Source: Alteromonadaceae bacterium BrNp21-10
GTDB taxonomy: Bacteria > Pseudomonadota > Gammaproteobacteria > Enterobacterales > Alteromonadaceae
DNA length: 64,000 nt
Assembly (NCBI GenBank): GCA_030418115.1
Contig: JAUHQD010000009.1
Location: forward strand, 62,001-126,000
Direction: 5' to 3'
The stretch's first letter is position 1, and every line of letters starts with the position of its first letter. A model generated the notes under the pieces. It searched no databases, was not told the DNA's origin, and saw nothing but the letters and a program-made list of their open reading frames with translations. Both the position numbers and the translations under genes were made by a program. Of the stretch, positions 17,712 to 26,382 are shown piece after piece.

Positions 17712-18875
17712 TTATCTGCGCATCACAAAGTCGTTTGCTTGTATGTTGGCCAATGTTTGTTCTGTTAGGCTTTTTAAAATTGCGGTGCTGACAAATACAT
17801 CGGTGACATTCAAGGTGACTGGGTGGATATGGTATTGGTATTGGCTTCTGCCGTTGCGGTCGTAAAACTGGGTTAATTGGAATAGTTGTAATTCATCACC
17901 TGATTTAACACCGTCGGCGCTACCTAAGTTAATGGATACATGTTCATCATCAACTTTTAATACTCTACCAAATGCCGGTAAGCAGCTGAGTTTTTCATCG
18001 ACTATTTGCGCTAGGTTTTGCAAGTTGTCTTTGGCGGCTTGGCCGTAACGGGAGGACCAGAATGATTGACTATTAGTGCTCACTTTTTCAAAATCTGAAA
18101 AATCCCACAACGCATGATTATTGAATTCTTGGCTAAAAATTTTGTCGCCGGTGGTGCCATTAAATACGGTGATATTAATTCCTAAGTGTCGTTCTGGTGT
18201 ATTGTCGCGCCAGAACATTAAGCCATTACTTTTAGTTGGACTGACATCTAATTGAGTAACCTCGGCAAACAACGCATATTGGGTCTGATGTTGTGAGGCT
18301 AATTGCATAGCTGCCTCCCCGTTTACGTCCCTAGGCTTAGGGTAAAATGGGGCGATATGAGTAATTTGGGTATATTGCGCATATTGCTCAAACTCTAACT
18401 GCAGTTTACGTGCAAGATTTTGTCCAAAATCAAATAGACCGCCGATCATGGCTTGTTCGCGATGGCGTAGTGGAAACCAGGTGGTCACTAAGGATTTTTG
18501 ATAATCGGCGGCTTGGCATTTATTTTTGTTGGGAAACACATCCGCACGAATGGACACCGTGACAATATCACCATCGTAGTGTTCATTCATGAGTTCTATT
18601 GAATCGACGTCACCATTGGATCGTATTTCAAAGCGATCATCCTGCAATAAGCCATTAGCCATTTTCTGCACGCTACTGACATTGGCACCTGAGAACAGCA
18701 ATATTTGCTTAATGGCTTCTTGGGTGGCCCGTTGTCGAGCCAAGTCTTTATTGCCCTGACTGACGATTGCTTGACCACTGGCTTCAAACCATGCGGCTGA
18801 CGCTGCTATGGGGAGTAACAATAAGCTGAATAATATTACTTTAATAGTTGGTGTCATGTTTTTGACGACTCTCAT
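17712..18875 (-). CDS. flgT: Flagellar H-ring protein FlgT
   Basis: Periplasmic protein that forms the H ring around the basal body in Vibrio and relatives with sodium-driven polar flagella. The 387 residues start with a signal peptide (hydrophobic core VILFSLLLLPIAASA, cleavage before AWFEA), followed by an N-terminal domain with the typical GQAIV...ARQRATQEAIKQIL pattern, a middle domain, and a C-terminal beta domain (INLGSADGVKSGDELQLF). An alternative start is Met at 18857, directly before the signal peptide core. It is divergent from flgP across a 210-bp region with a sigma-54-like site for each gene. flgO, often beside flgT and flgP, is not in the window. Confidence 0.9.
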   Translation of the reverse strand: MRVVKNMTPTIKVILFSLLLLPIAASAAWFEASGQAIVSQGNKDLARQRATQEAIKQILLFSGANVSSVQKMANGLLQDDRFEIRSNGDVDSIELMNEHYDGDIVTVSIRADVFPNKNKCQAADYQKSLVTTWFPLRHREQAMIGGLFDFGQNLARKLQLEFEQYAQYTQITHIAPFYPKPRDVNGEAAMQLASQHQTQYALFAEVTQLDVSPTKSNGLMFWRDNTPERHLGINITVFNGTTGDKIFSQEFNNHALWDFSDFEKVSTNSQSFWSSRYGQAAKDNLQNLAQIVDEKLSCLPAFGRVLKVDDEHVSINLGSADGVKSGDELQLFQLTQFYDRNGRSQYQYHIHPVTLNVTDVFVSTAILKSLTEQTLANIQANDFVMRR

Positions 18876-18959
18876 TCAATGCATAACCTTGCGCCGTAGC
18901 GCTCTATACCTGACTCAACGCGTTATTGCATATGCGCAGAGTGACCTTTGTAGTGACTA

Positions 18960-18975
18960 AGCATTTTTCGTACCT
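18960..18975 (-). promoter_or_regulatory. Possible sigma-54 promoter of flgT
   Basis: On the minus strand AGGTACGAAAAATGCT has GG-N10-GC spacing, the ACG of the -24 box and TGCT at -12. It lies about 85 bp upstream of flgT. Two positions depart from consensus. Confidence 0.55.
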
Positions 18976-19006
18976 GTTTATCAATGATCGGCTATTCGAG
19001 CAAATA

Positions 19007-19023
19007 AGGTATGGTTATTGCTT
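19007..19023 (+). promoter_or_regulatory. Possible sigma-54 promoter of flgP
   Basis: AGGTATGGTTATTGCTT has GG-N10-GC spacing and a perfect TTGCT at -12; the -24 side is only partly conserved. It lies about 65 bp before flgP, which is sigma-54-dependent in Vibrio. Confidence 0.55.
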
Positions 19024-19088
19024 TGTTATCTGCGTAGAGCTAACAGTTGGCTATCTCAGCCACTGTTTCCATAAGCATAGGAACAATG

Positions 19089-19553
19089 ATGAATAAATTG
19101 GTAATGATACTAGTCAGTAGCGTTGCGATATCGCTGTCGGGTTGCTCCGTCATTTATGATAAACACGTAGAGTGGGAACATGTAGAGCCCGATTCCTATC
19201 CGGTATTAAAGGCAATTGGTTACGCACCGATTAACGCGCAGCGTGGGGCGTCCGATACCCTTAAGTTACTGCAAGCGGTGAAGGCCTCTAAATTAGATGC
19301 CTATCGTGAGCTAACCGAGCAAGTTTACGGACAAAAAATTAATGGCGATCAACAATTACAAAATTTGGTGTTGTCTGATGATGGTCTTAAATCCTCAGTA
19401 CAGGGGGTGATTAAAGGTGCTCGCGTGGTTAAATCCTACGCTGTAGGCGAGGACACCTATGTCACCGAATTAGAATTAGATTTGAAACAGGTTTATGACA
19501 TTTATCTGTCCACAGCCCGTCCGCGTAAAATTAAGAATGTACACTACTACTAA
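19089..19553 (+). CDS. flgP: Flagellar outer-membrane lipoprotein FlgP
   Basis: LPP20-family lipoprotein needed for polar-flagellum motility in Vibrio, where FlgP contributes to the basal-body disk region. The 154 residues start with a lipoprotein signal (lipobox LSGC, mature Cys near residue 19), followed by a globular domain with YPVLKAIGYAPINAQ and KASKLDAYRELTEQVYG, the usual LPP20 pattern, and a C-terminal VTELELDLKQVYDIY strand. The ATG at 19089 lies 6 bases after AGGA; an ATG one codon earlier is too close to it. It is divergent from flgT and convergent to flgN. Confidence 0.87.
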   Translation: MNKLVMILVSSVAISLSGCSVIYDKHVEWEHVEPDSYPVLKAIGYAPINAQRGASDTLKLLQAVKASKLDAYRELTEQVYGQKINGDQQLQNLVLSDDGLKSSVQGVIKGARVVKSYAVGEDTYVTELELDLKQVYDIYLSTARPRKIKNVHYY

Positions 19554-19699
19554 ATCGCTACGTATTTAGCACTTGCTCAATTAACCACTGCGATAGCTTG
19601 TTTTTTAATGCATACGTCAAAGGGTGTTTTCTAGGAAAATATTTTTAATGGTGTGAAGGAATGGCTTTATTTTACTGAAAGTTGTTTTGAAGCTGGCGT

Positions 19700-20122
19700 T
19701 TAGGCGCTGATACCTTTGCCTTTATTCGACGAGTAGGTCTGTCCGCTTTTATCGTAGGTCATGGATTCTCTTGAGCGCGACTCAACAATCAAACTACGTA
19801 AATGAGCTAAGCGCAATTGGCCTTGTTCGACGGCTTTTTCATTGATATCAGTGCGGTATTTACATTCCGACAAGAGATTTTTAATGGCGGTTACTTTTTC
19901 TTGTAATGCTTCGTTCAGGACTCTGTCTTCAGGAAAAAGGCTGGCAATTTCGGTACTTTGTTGAGATATACCATCCAGTAGCACTTCTTTTTCTTCGAGT
20001 ATCTTAATTAGTGCATCTGGGTTACGAGCACTAATTAAACTCAACTCGGCTTCAAGAATAAGTTTCAAAGATTCAAGTTGTTGATGTTGCACACTTAACG
20101 CTTGATTAAGCTTGTCACTCAT
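19700..20122 (-). CDS. flgN: Flagellar export chaperone FlgN
   Basis: Cytoplasmic chaperone for the hook-filament junction proteins FlgK and FlgL, both encoded in this window. The 140 residues are almost entirely alpha-helical, with a long coiled-coil-like first half (LNQALSVQHQQLESLKLILEAELSLISARNPDAL) and EKEVLLDGISQQ, as in FlgN. The C-terminus is short and polar. It starts three bases after the flgM stop, so the two genes form the classic flgMN unit. Confidence 0.87.
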   Translation of the reverse strand: MSDKLNQALSVQHQQLESLKLILEAELSLISARNPDALIKILEEKEVLLDGISQQSTEIASLFPEDRVLNEALQEKVTAIKNLLSECKYRTDINEKAVEQGQLRLAHLRSLIVESRSRESMTYDKSGQTYSSNKGKGISA

Positions 20123-20125
20123 AAA

Positions 20126-20449
20126 TTACTTGATACCAAACAATTCAGATTCAAACTTAGCAATGTTCTGCGCTAAACGTTCTGGGTTGATTCTATACTC
20201 ACCACTTTCAATGGCTTTCTTAAGTTTTTCAACCTTTTCTTGATTAATGGTTGGCGTGTCGTTGCCTTTCTTTTGCAATTGGGTCAGCTGCTGAGCTGAT
20301 TGCGTTAAAGAAACCGAATCTTGCCTTGGTACTGCTGTTTTTTGTGCTTGTTGCGCGTTGTTTTGAGCAGCAGCTTGGTTATTCTGCTGTTGCAACTTCT
20401 GCCCTTCAACTTGCGGCTTAGGCACATTGTTATTTACATTGATTGACAT
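20126..20449 (-). CDS. flgM: Anti-sigma-28 factor FlgM
   Basis: Binds and blocks FliA (sigma-28) until it is exported through the completed hook. The 107 residues have a disordered, Gln/Asn-rich N-terminal half and a conserved C-terminal sigma-binding helix region (DSVSLTQSAQQL, then INQEKVEKLKKAIESGEYRINPERLAQNIAKFE). The gene is preceded by a very good sigma-28 promoter, which gives the expected autoregulation by FliA, and by a GGTGG ribosome site. flgN follows after three bases. Confidence 0.92.
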   Translation of the reverse strand: MSINVNNNVPKPQVEGQKLQQQNNQAAAQNNAQQAQKTAVPRQDSVSLTQSAQQLTQLQKKGNDTPTINQEKVEKLKKAIESGEYRINPERLAQNIAKFESELFGIK

Positions 20450-20486
20450 AATCTAAATCCACCACCTAAAAGAAACCTCTACGAGC

Positions 20487-20513
20487 TTATCGGCGCTATT
20501 ACAACATACTTTA
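20487..20513 (-). promoter_or_regulatory. Sigma-28 (FliA) promoter of flgMN
   Basis: On the minus strand TAAAGTAT, 11 bases, GCCGATAA. This matches the consensus TAAAGTTT-N11-GCCGATAA except for one base. It lies about 40 bp before flgM. Confidence 0.88.
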
Positions 20514-20607
20514 ACAAAAATCGTGTTTTTAGGTAAAATTTCTTTTATTAAAATACGTTACCTAACAATTATAGTATGAGAAGGCGTCGATAAACAGTTC
20601 TGACTGC

Positions 20608-21330
20608 CTAAAGCTGCACTACAACTTCATTAGCTGATTCAATCGTGGCATTAATTGAGCGCTTTGAACTGCCATTTTGCACACGAATTTGATCGCCTAT
20701 ATTGCCATCTTGCTGGGCGATACCTGCTGTTTTAATATTTAAACCCGATGATTTGGCTATAATCGTAATGGCATCGCCTTTACACACGTAACAAATTTGA
20801 CTGGGTTTAAGGGGTTGACCGGACTGAAGACGTCTTTTTACCTTAGCCCCAACCACATCACTGCTATCTGAATAAGTACTGTAACGCAGTAAATTTTTAT
20901 CCAAATTAACCACTTTTATATCTTCATCAGAAATAAGCGCGCCGGGCGATAACGCATTAACCGATACCACCACGGATTGGGTTTCTTCGACTCTGACGAC
21001 GAAGTATAAAAACCAATCAGAGGATTCGCAGCTCGCTTTTACCGTTACATTCGATTGTTGTAAGGCGTTGGATGAGGAATAAAAGGTAAAGGGTTCAGCG
21101 CAGTCAGGAATATCAATACGGGTATCAATAGCGACGGTTTTGACACTAATGTCATTATTTTCACTTGCATCAAGTTGCCCAGTAACATATTGCTCAGCCA
21201 ACGACATAATGTTTTTCTGACTCTCTGAATGTTCTAATGCTTGACACTCGATGCCAATAATAGACAAAGTGAATAATAAAAATTTCATTGGGATCAAGCA
21301 TCTATTTGTTTTTTTCATGTTCACTTTCAT
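20608..21330 (-). CDS. flgA: Flagellar P-ring chaperone FlgA
   Basis: Periplasmic chaperone for P-ring assembly by FlgI. The 240 residues have an N-terminal signal sequence (FLLFTLSIIGIECQA), a variable middle part with a Cys pair, and a C-terminal SAF domain (SVNALSPGALISDEDIKVVNLDKN, VVGAKVKRRLQSGQPLKPSQI) with the typical ending KTAGIAQQDGNIGDQIRVQNGSSKR. The start is uncertain: in-frame Met codons lie at 21330, 21318 and 21288, none with a strong ribosome site. flgM follows downstream but has its own FliA promoter. Confidence 0.9.
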   Translation of the reverse strand: MKVNMKKTNRCLIPMKFLLFTLSIIGIECQALEHSESQKNIMSLAEQYVTGQLDASENNDISVKTVAIDTRIDIPDCAEPFTFYSSSNALQQSNVTVKASCESSDWFLYFVVRVEETQSVVVSVNALSPGALISDEDIKVVNLDKNLLRYSTYSDSSDVVGAKVKRRLQSGQPLKPSQICYVCKGDAITIIAKSSGLNIKTAGIAQQDGNIGDQIRVQNGSSKRSINATIESANEVVVQL

Positions 21331-21417
21331 ACAGTTTGACTATGCTTAGACAGTAAATCGTGTATCTTGGCGTTATCTGTCAAAATAACGGCAAGTTTCA
21401 CTAGGTAACACGAGAGG

Positions 21418-21433
21418 GGCAATTATCGTGCCT
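21418..21433 (-). promoter_or_regulatory. Sigma-54 promoter of flgA
   Basis: On the minus strand AGGCACGATAATTGCC matches TGGCACG-N4-TTGC except for the first base. It lies about 85 bp upstream of flgA and within the leader of the divergent cheV. Confidence 0.7.
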
Positions 21434-21458
21434 GACTCGAATAGAATTGGAGTTATAC

Positions 21459-22400
21459 ATGGCTGGAGTTCTTGACTCAGTAAATCAGCGCACGCAATTG
21501 GTGGGTGCGAATCGATTAGAATTATTATTATTTAAATTAAACGGTCGTCAACGATTCGGTATTAATGTATTCAAAGTAAGAGAAGTGTTGCAATGCCCAC
21601 CGCTTACTTCCATGCCAATGCTTAACCCTCTGGTACGTGGTGTGGCACATATCCGGGGTCAAACCATTTCTGTTATTGATTTAAGTATGGCCACCGGTGG
21701 TAAAAGAATAGAAGATCTTGATAAGCGTTTTATTATTATCTCGGAATACAATCGTTCTGTGCAGGGGTTTTTAGTGGATTCCGTGGAGAGAATAATTAAC
21801 ATTAATTGGGACAGCGTAATGCCGCCGCCTCAAGGATCGGGCAAAAAGAGTTATCTAACCGCCGTCACTGAAATTGACAAAGAGTTAATAGAAATACTCG
21901 ATGTTGAAAAAATCCTCGATGAAATTACCCCTGTTAATACGGATGTGAGTAAAGAAATCACCGTCGGGCTCGATTTATCCTCAGTGAAGGATAAAATTAT
22001 CTTTATTGCTGATGACTCCGCAGTCGCTCGTAAACAGGTTACTAAGGCGTTAACTACTCTAGGTCTGGAAATCGAAGTGGCTAAAAATGGTTTAGAAGCC
22101 CTTCAACGACTCAAAAAAATTGCAGCAGAAACCAAATCTGGTGATGTTACTGAACGGGTTGGAGTGTTAGTCTCCGATATTGAAATGCCAGAAATGGACG
22201 GTTATACCCTAACCGCTGAAATAAAAAACACACCTGAACTAAAAAACTTACATATTGTTTTACATACCTCTTTAAGCGGCGTGTTTAATCAAGCCATGGT
22301 GAAAAAAGTCGGTGCTGATGATTTTATTGCTAAATTCCATCCTGATGAGTTGGCCAGAGCAGTCAAAAAGTGGTTAGGGCTAGAAACAGACGTTGAGTGA
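21459..22400 (+). CDS. cheV: Chemotaxis scaffold CheV (CheW-receiver fusion)
   Basis: Couples chemoreceptors to CheA and is tuned by phosphorylation. The 313 residues have a CheW-like domain (about 15-160, LLFKLNGRQRFGINVFKVREVL, GVAHIRGQTISVIDLS) and a receiver domain (about 175-300) with Asp in VSDIEMPEMDG and Lys in DFIAKF. The ATG at 21459 is 6 bases after GGAG; a TTG four codons upstream is less likely. cheR overlaps its end. This cheV-cheR pair directly before flgB is the standard order in Vibrio and Alteromonadales. Confidence 0.94.
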   Translation: MAGVLDSVNQRTQLVGANRLELLLFKLNGRQRFGINVFKVREVLQCPPLTSMPMLNPLVRGVAHIRGQTISVIDLSMATGGKRIEDLDKRFIIISEYNRSVQGFLVDSVERIININWDSVMPPPQGSGKKSYLTAVTEIDKELIEILDVEKILDEITPVNTDVSKEITVGLDLSSVKDKIIFIADDSAVARKQVTKALTTLGLEIEVAKNGLEALQRLKKIAAETKSGDVTERVGVLVSDIEMPEMDGYTLTAEIKNTPELKNLHIVLHTSLSGVFNQAMVKKVGADDFIAKFHPDELARAVKKWLGLETDVE

Positions 22401-23244
22401 TAAAAAAGTAGTGCAGAACAGAGAAATTAAGAGCAAGGATTATGGCCTTTTTTGTAATTATCTCGAAAAACAATGCGGCATTGTTTTAGGAGAAAATAAA
22501 CAATATTTGGTGCAGAGTCGTTTATGGCCGTTGGTCGGTAAGTTTGGATTTGACAACCTCGGCAGCCTAATCAATAAGGTTATTAGTGGTCATGCTCGGC
22601 AATTGAACACCGCTGTAATTGATGCCATGACGACTAACGAAACTTTATGGTTCAGAGATGTCTACCCTTACGAGTTGTTAGCCGATAAATTGTTAGATCA
22701 ATTGGCTGGACGACGCACTCCGGTACGGATTTGGTCAGCGGCATGTTCCTCGGGGCAGGAGCCTTACTCCATCGCTATGGTGGTAAAGGAATATTTAACC
22801 AGAAAGCCTAATGCCTTTCCTGGCGGTGTACAAATCATCGGCACAGATATATCGGTAGATATGCTGGAGCGCTGTAAAAATGCCACTTACGATAATTTAT
22901 CCTTAGCACGAGGGTTACCTGCCGAACGTAAGAAAAAATTCTTTCAGGCGGCAGACAACAACAGCATGCAACTGATACCCGCCATTCGCAATATGGTCAG
23001 TTTTAAACCCATTAATTTACTCGATCCATATTCTTCTTTGGGTAAGTTCGATTTGGTATTTTGTCGAAATGTGTTGATTTATTTCTCGGGGGATATTAAA
23101 TCCAAAATCTTGCAAAAAATTGCCGCAGGGCTGCAAAAAGACGGCATTTTAATATTGGGTGCTTCCGAATCTATATCAGGACTATCTGATAAATTTGATC
23201 TAAATCGAATTGAAAGAGGTATATTTTACACTAAAAAACAATAA
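22393..23244 (+). CDS. cheR: Chemotaxis methyltransferase CheR
   Basis: Methylates glutamates of chemoreceptors using S-adenosylmethionine. The 283 residues carry an N-terminal helical domain and a Rossmann methyltransferase domain with RIWSAACSSGQEPYSIAM (SAM-binding), GTDISVDMLERC and the FDLVFCRNVLIYFSG motif. The start is TTG, overlapping the cheV stop by 8 bases, so translation is probably coupled; no upstream ATG in frame is available. The next unit, flgB, has its own sigma-54 promoter. Confidence 0.92.
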   Translation: MSDKKVVQNREIKSKDYGLFCNYLEKQCGIVLGENKQYLVQSRLWPLVGKFGFDNLGSLINKVISGHARQLNTAVIDAMTTNETLWFRDVYPYELLADKLLDQLAGRRTPVRIWSAACSSGQEPYSIAMVVKEYLTRKPNAFPGGVQIIGTDISVDMLERCKNATYDNLSLARGLPAERKKKFFQAADNNSMQLIPAIRNMVSFKPINLLDPYSSLGKFDLVFCRNVLIYFSGDIKSKILQKIAAGLQKDGILILGASESISGLSDKFDLNRIERGIFYTKKQ

Positions 23245-23288
23245 GTTAAGATAGTTTTGCCAGTATCTAATTATCTTCTTTAACATCA

Positions 23289-23304
23289 TGGCATAACGAT
23301 TGCT
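23289..23304 (+). promoter_or_regulatory. Sigma-54 promoter of flgBCDE
   Basis: TGGCATAACGATTGCT has GG-N10-GC spacing and a near-consensus sequence. It lies 29 bp before the flgB start. Confidence 0.85.
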
Positions 23305-23333
23305 TTTATTTCTCCATCAATTGGAGAGTAATT

Positions 23334-23738
23334 ATGGCAATCAGCCTTGACAAATTAATCGGCTTTCATCAAAAAGCCCTCACCGTGCGTAATGATCGCA
23401 TGGAAGTCATCGCTGGCAATTTAGCCAATGCGAATACCCCAGGTTATAAAGCCAAAGATATTGATTTTAAAGCAGCCATGCAAAGTGCACAGGCCGCTCG
23501 CAATCATAGCCTTACTCGCACCCACGAAAAACACTTCTCCGTTGATATGAAATTGAATAATGACACTTTGTATCGTATTCCCGAGCAACCAGATACGGGT
23601 GATGGTAATACCGTTGAAGTGCAAAAAGAGCGTAACGAGTTCCTCGATTCTGGTATGCGTTATCAAATCGGTTTGCAATTTATACAAGGTAAAATTAAAG
23701 GCATGAAGAAAGCGATTAGTGGAGGACAAGGTCAATGA
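23334..23738 (+). CDS. flgB: Flagellar basal-body rod protein FlgB
   Basis: Proximal rod subunit. The 134 residues have the rod-protein N-terminal signature (ALTVRNDRMEVIAGNLANANTPGYKAKDIDF) and a C-terminal helix (FLDSGMRYQIGLQFIQGKIKGMKKAI). The internal region is short, as in FlgB. A GGAG site precedes the ATG. It overlaps flgC by 4 bp (ATGA) and is the first gene of a sigma-54 unit running through flgE. Confidence 0.95.
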   Translation: MAISLDKLIGFHQKALTVRNDRMEVIAGNLANANTPGYKAKDIDFKAAMQSAQAARNHSLTRTHEKHFSVDMKLNNDTLYRIPEQPDTGDGNTVEVQKERNEFLDSGMRYQIGLQFIQGKIKGMKKAISGGQGQ

Positions 23739-24157
23739 GCCTTTTCAATGTAATGGATATTGCTTCAACTGGTATGGGCGCAGAAAATGTGCGTTTGAAT
23801 ACCACCGCCAGTAATATTGCCAATGCTAACAGTGTTAGCAGTAGTTATGATGCGACTTACAAAGCTCGACATCCCATATTTGCCGCAGAATTGAAAAAAG
23901 CCACCGACAGTCAATCTATGGGTGTAGGCGTGCAGGTGCTGGGTATTGTAGAGAGTAACAAACCGCTACAGATTGAATTTAATCCTAATCACCCGATGGC
24001 AGATCAAGACGGTTACATCTATAAGCCTAATGTCAATATTATTGAAGAAATGGCAGACATGATGTCGGCGTCTAAAGCCTACGAAACCAACGTCCAAGTT
24101 GCAGATACTACAAAGCGGATCTTCCGTCGCGTATTGCAGTTGGGTCAAGGTCAATAA
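23735..24157 (+). CDS. flgC: Flagellar basal-body rod protein FlgC
   Basis: Proximal rod subunit of 140 residues. The N-terminus MSLFNVMDIASTGMGAENVRLNTTASNIANANS carries the rod/hook signature, and the C-terminus PNVNIIEEMADMMSASKAYETNVQ is the conserved FlgC/FlgG/FlgE ending. Its start overlaps flgB, and flgD follows 15 bp later, with a CCTGAGGA ribosome site. Confidence 0.95.
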   Translation: MSLFNVMDIASTGMGAENVRLNTTASNIANANSVSSSYDATYKARHPIFAAELKKATDSQSMGVGVQVLGIVESNKPLQIEFNPNHPMADQDGYIYKPNVNIIEEMADMMSASKAYETNVQVADTTKRIFRRVLQLGQGQ

Positions 24158-24172
24158 CCTGAGGAACTGATT

Positions 24173-24859
24173 ATGGACGGTATAAAAAATACAGGTTTGG
24201 GTCTCGATTATTACTGGCAAGAAGAAGAGGTTGCCACTGAAAATAAAAATGGTCAGTTGACTCAGGAAGATTTTTTCTCATTGCTGACTGAACAATTGTC
24301 TAATCAGGATCCAACCAAACCGGTTGATAACGACCAGATGATTGCACAAATGACCTCGTTCACTATGGCCGATAGTTTAAGCCAACTGAATACTAAGTTT
24401 GACACCTTTGCTACCTCTATGAATTCAGGCCAAGCATTGCAGGCATCCAGCCTAATTGGACAAAATGTTTTGGTGAGTGGTGATTCAGCCACGCTAGCGG
24501 CCGATGCTAATGTCACTGGAGTCATCATTAATCAAAAAGCCGCCCATGAAATGAAAATTACCATCGAAAGTGCTAATGGTGAAACCGTTAAGGTGATCCC
24601 TGTTGGCAGCCAGTCTGCAGGTAATATTGAATTTACGTGGGATGGAACTGATGCAAACGGCAATCTTATGCCGCCCGGCAATTATGCCATTAAAGTTCAG
24701 GCGACGGTTGGCGGTGAAGTTAAAGATTTACCCACTGCTTTTAATCGTCATGTTAATAGCGTCAGTTTGACCGGTAGTAGCCAAGGTATTATTTTGAATT
24801 TAAAAGGTGATCAGAGCGTGTTGTTATCCAATGTACTGGAAATTGGCGGCAATGCTTAA
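24173..24859 (+). CDS. flgD: Flagellar hook cap protein FlgD
   Basis: Scaffold that caps the growing hook and is discarded afterwards. The 228 residues show the conserved N-terminal segment LTQEDFFSLLTEQLSNQDPTKPVDNDQMIAQMTSF, a low-complexity link, and the C-terminal FlgD Ig-like/tudor region (IEFTWDGTDANGNLMPPGNYAIKVQA). An AGGAACTG site precedes the ATG. It lies between flgC and flgE in the usual order. Confidence 0.94.
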   Translation: MDGIKNTGLGLDYYWQEEEVATENKNGQLTQEDFFSLLTEQLSNQDPTKPVDNDQMIAQMTSFTMADSLSQLNTKFDTFATSMNSGQALQASSLIGQNVLVSGDSATLAADANVTGVIINQKAAHEMKITIESANGETVKVIPVGSQSAGNIEFTWDGTDANGNLMPPGNYAIKVQATVGGEVKDLPTAFNRHVNSVSLTGSSQGIILNLKGDQSVLLSNVLEIGGNA

Positions 24860-24938
24860 TCGAGTAACAAATTTAAACCGTAACGTGGGCCGTAGTAAAT
24901 CGCCTAATGATTTGGCTCTAACGAGGAGTAACTAAACG

Positions 24939-26324
24939 ATGTCTTTTAATATTGCCTTAAGTGGCGTAAATGCCGCACAAAGAGATTTGGATACCACTGC
25001 AAATAACATTGCAAACGTTAATACTGTAGGCTTTAAAGAGTCCCGTGCTGAATTTGGTGATGTTTACGCGGCATCATTATTAGCCGGTGGTAAAACCAAG
25101 GTCGGTGATGGTGTGCTCACTCAAGAAGTGGCACAGCAGTTTTCTCAGGGTAGTTTGCAATTTACTCAAAATGCACTGGACTTAGCCATTACCGGTAACG
25201 GTTTTTTTGCTACCACGCCAGAGCCATCATCTAGAGATTTTTCTTTTACTCGCGCTGGTATGTTCAAGTTGGACTCGAACAATTTTGTAGTGAACTCTAA
25301 CGGTGATAATTTAATGGGCTTTCCAGTGAATGCTGATGGTTCTTCAGCGTCAGTTGCCTTAAGTACTACAGAGCCGGTACGTATACCGGATTCTTCAGGT
25401 TCACCGCAGCCCACCACAGAAGTATCGCCAAAATTTAATTTACCTGCTGGTGATGACCCCGTAGAGCCAGATTTGTTTGACCCAGATGATCCACTCACTT
25501 ATAACGCGGCAACGTCGATCACCGTTTATGATTCTTTAGGTGATAGTCATGTTATGACTTACTACTTTATGAAAGACGTTAATAATACCAATGAGTGGGT
25601 TGGTGTGAGCTATATTGATGATGAACCTGTTAACAGTATGGGCGGCGATGAATTAACTCCTGTCGCTCCGCCAGCTACTGGGGCCAATGTTGTGGGTGAA
25701 ACTTCCGGTAATGTGGTATCGGGGTTTAGATTGCTATTTTCTAGCGGTGGAGATTTCATTGATATGCAGAGTGCCGATGGTACCTCTTTACCTACGGGTA
25801 ATATTATTAGTCAGGCATTGGGTAATCCTCCCCTTATTAACGGTTCCGATACAACGCAAACGATTACAACCAATTTTGTATTGGATGCTGCTAATGCCAC
25901 TCCTGATGAAATTACTCAGTTTGCCTCTCCGTTTGAAGTCACATCACTAGAGCAAGATGGTTTGCCAGTAGGGCGTTTAACTGGAATTGATATCGGTCCC
26001 GATGGTTTGGTACGAGCGACCTATTCTAATGGTACTTCTGAGCCGATTACCCGTGTTGCCTTAGTGCGTTTTGCTAACGATCAAGGGCTAACGCAACAGA
26101 GTAATACCCAATGGCAAGAAAGTATTTTATCCGGTGAAGCACTGGCCGGTGAAGCCACTACCGGTACCTTCGGTGATATTAATTCCTCGGCGTTAGAACA
26201 AGCTAACGTTAACTTAACAAGTGAGTTAATCGACATGATTATCGCGCAGCGTAACTTCCAAGCAAATTCGCGAGCGTTAGAGGTAAATAATCAATTAAAT
26301 CAAACAGTTCTAAACATTAGATAA
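24939..26324 (+). CDS. flgE: Flagellar hook protein FlgE
   Basis: Structural subunit of the hook. At 461 residues it is a little longer than E. coli FlgE. The N-terminus MSFNIALSGVNAAQRDLDTTANNIANVNTVGFK and the C-terminus NVNLTSELIDMIIAQRNFQANSRALEVNNQL are the conserved D0 helices; the middle part is variable and rich in Pro, Asp and Ser, as expected for surface-exposed domains. GAGGAG precedes the ATG. A hairpin terminator follows the stop, so the sigma-54 unit flgBCDE ends here. Confidence 0.95.
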   Translation: MSFNIALSGVNAAQRDLDTTANNIANVNTVGFKESRAEFGDVYAASLLAGGKTKVGDGVLTQEVAQQFSQGSLQFTQNALDLAITGNGFFATTPEPSSRDFSFTRAGMFKLDSNNFVVNSNGDNLMGFPVNADGSSASVALSTTEPVRIPDSSGSPQPTTEVSPKFNLPAGDDPVEPDLFDPDDPLTYNAATSITVYDSLGDSHVMTYYFMKDVNNTNEWVGVSYIDDEPVNSMGGDELTPVAPPATGANVVGETSGNVVSGFRLLFSSGGDFIDMQSADGTSLPTGNIISQALGNPPLINGSDTTQTITTNFVLDAANATPDEITQFASPFEVTSLEQDGLPVGRLTGIDIGPDGLVRATYSNGTSEPITRVALVRFANDQGLTQQSNTQWQESILSGEALAGEATTGTFGDINSSALEQANVNLTSELIDMIIAQRNFQANSRALEVNNQLNQTVLNIR

Positions 26325-26356
26325 TCCTCCCAAAGATCTTCTATAAATATTGTTTT

Positions 26357-26382
26357 AGGCCACCTTCGGGTGGTCTTTTTTT
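26357..26382 (+). terminator. Terminator between flgE and flgF
   Basis: Stem AGGCCACC paired with GGTGGTCT around TTCG (26357-26376), then seven T. The T-run runs directly into the -24 element of the flgF promoter. Confidence 0.85.
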
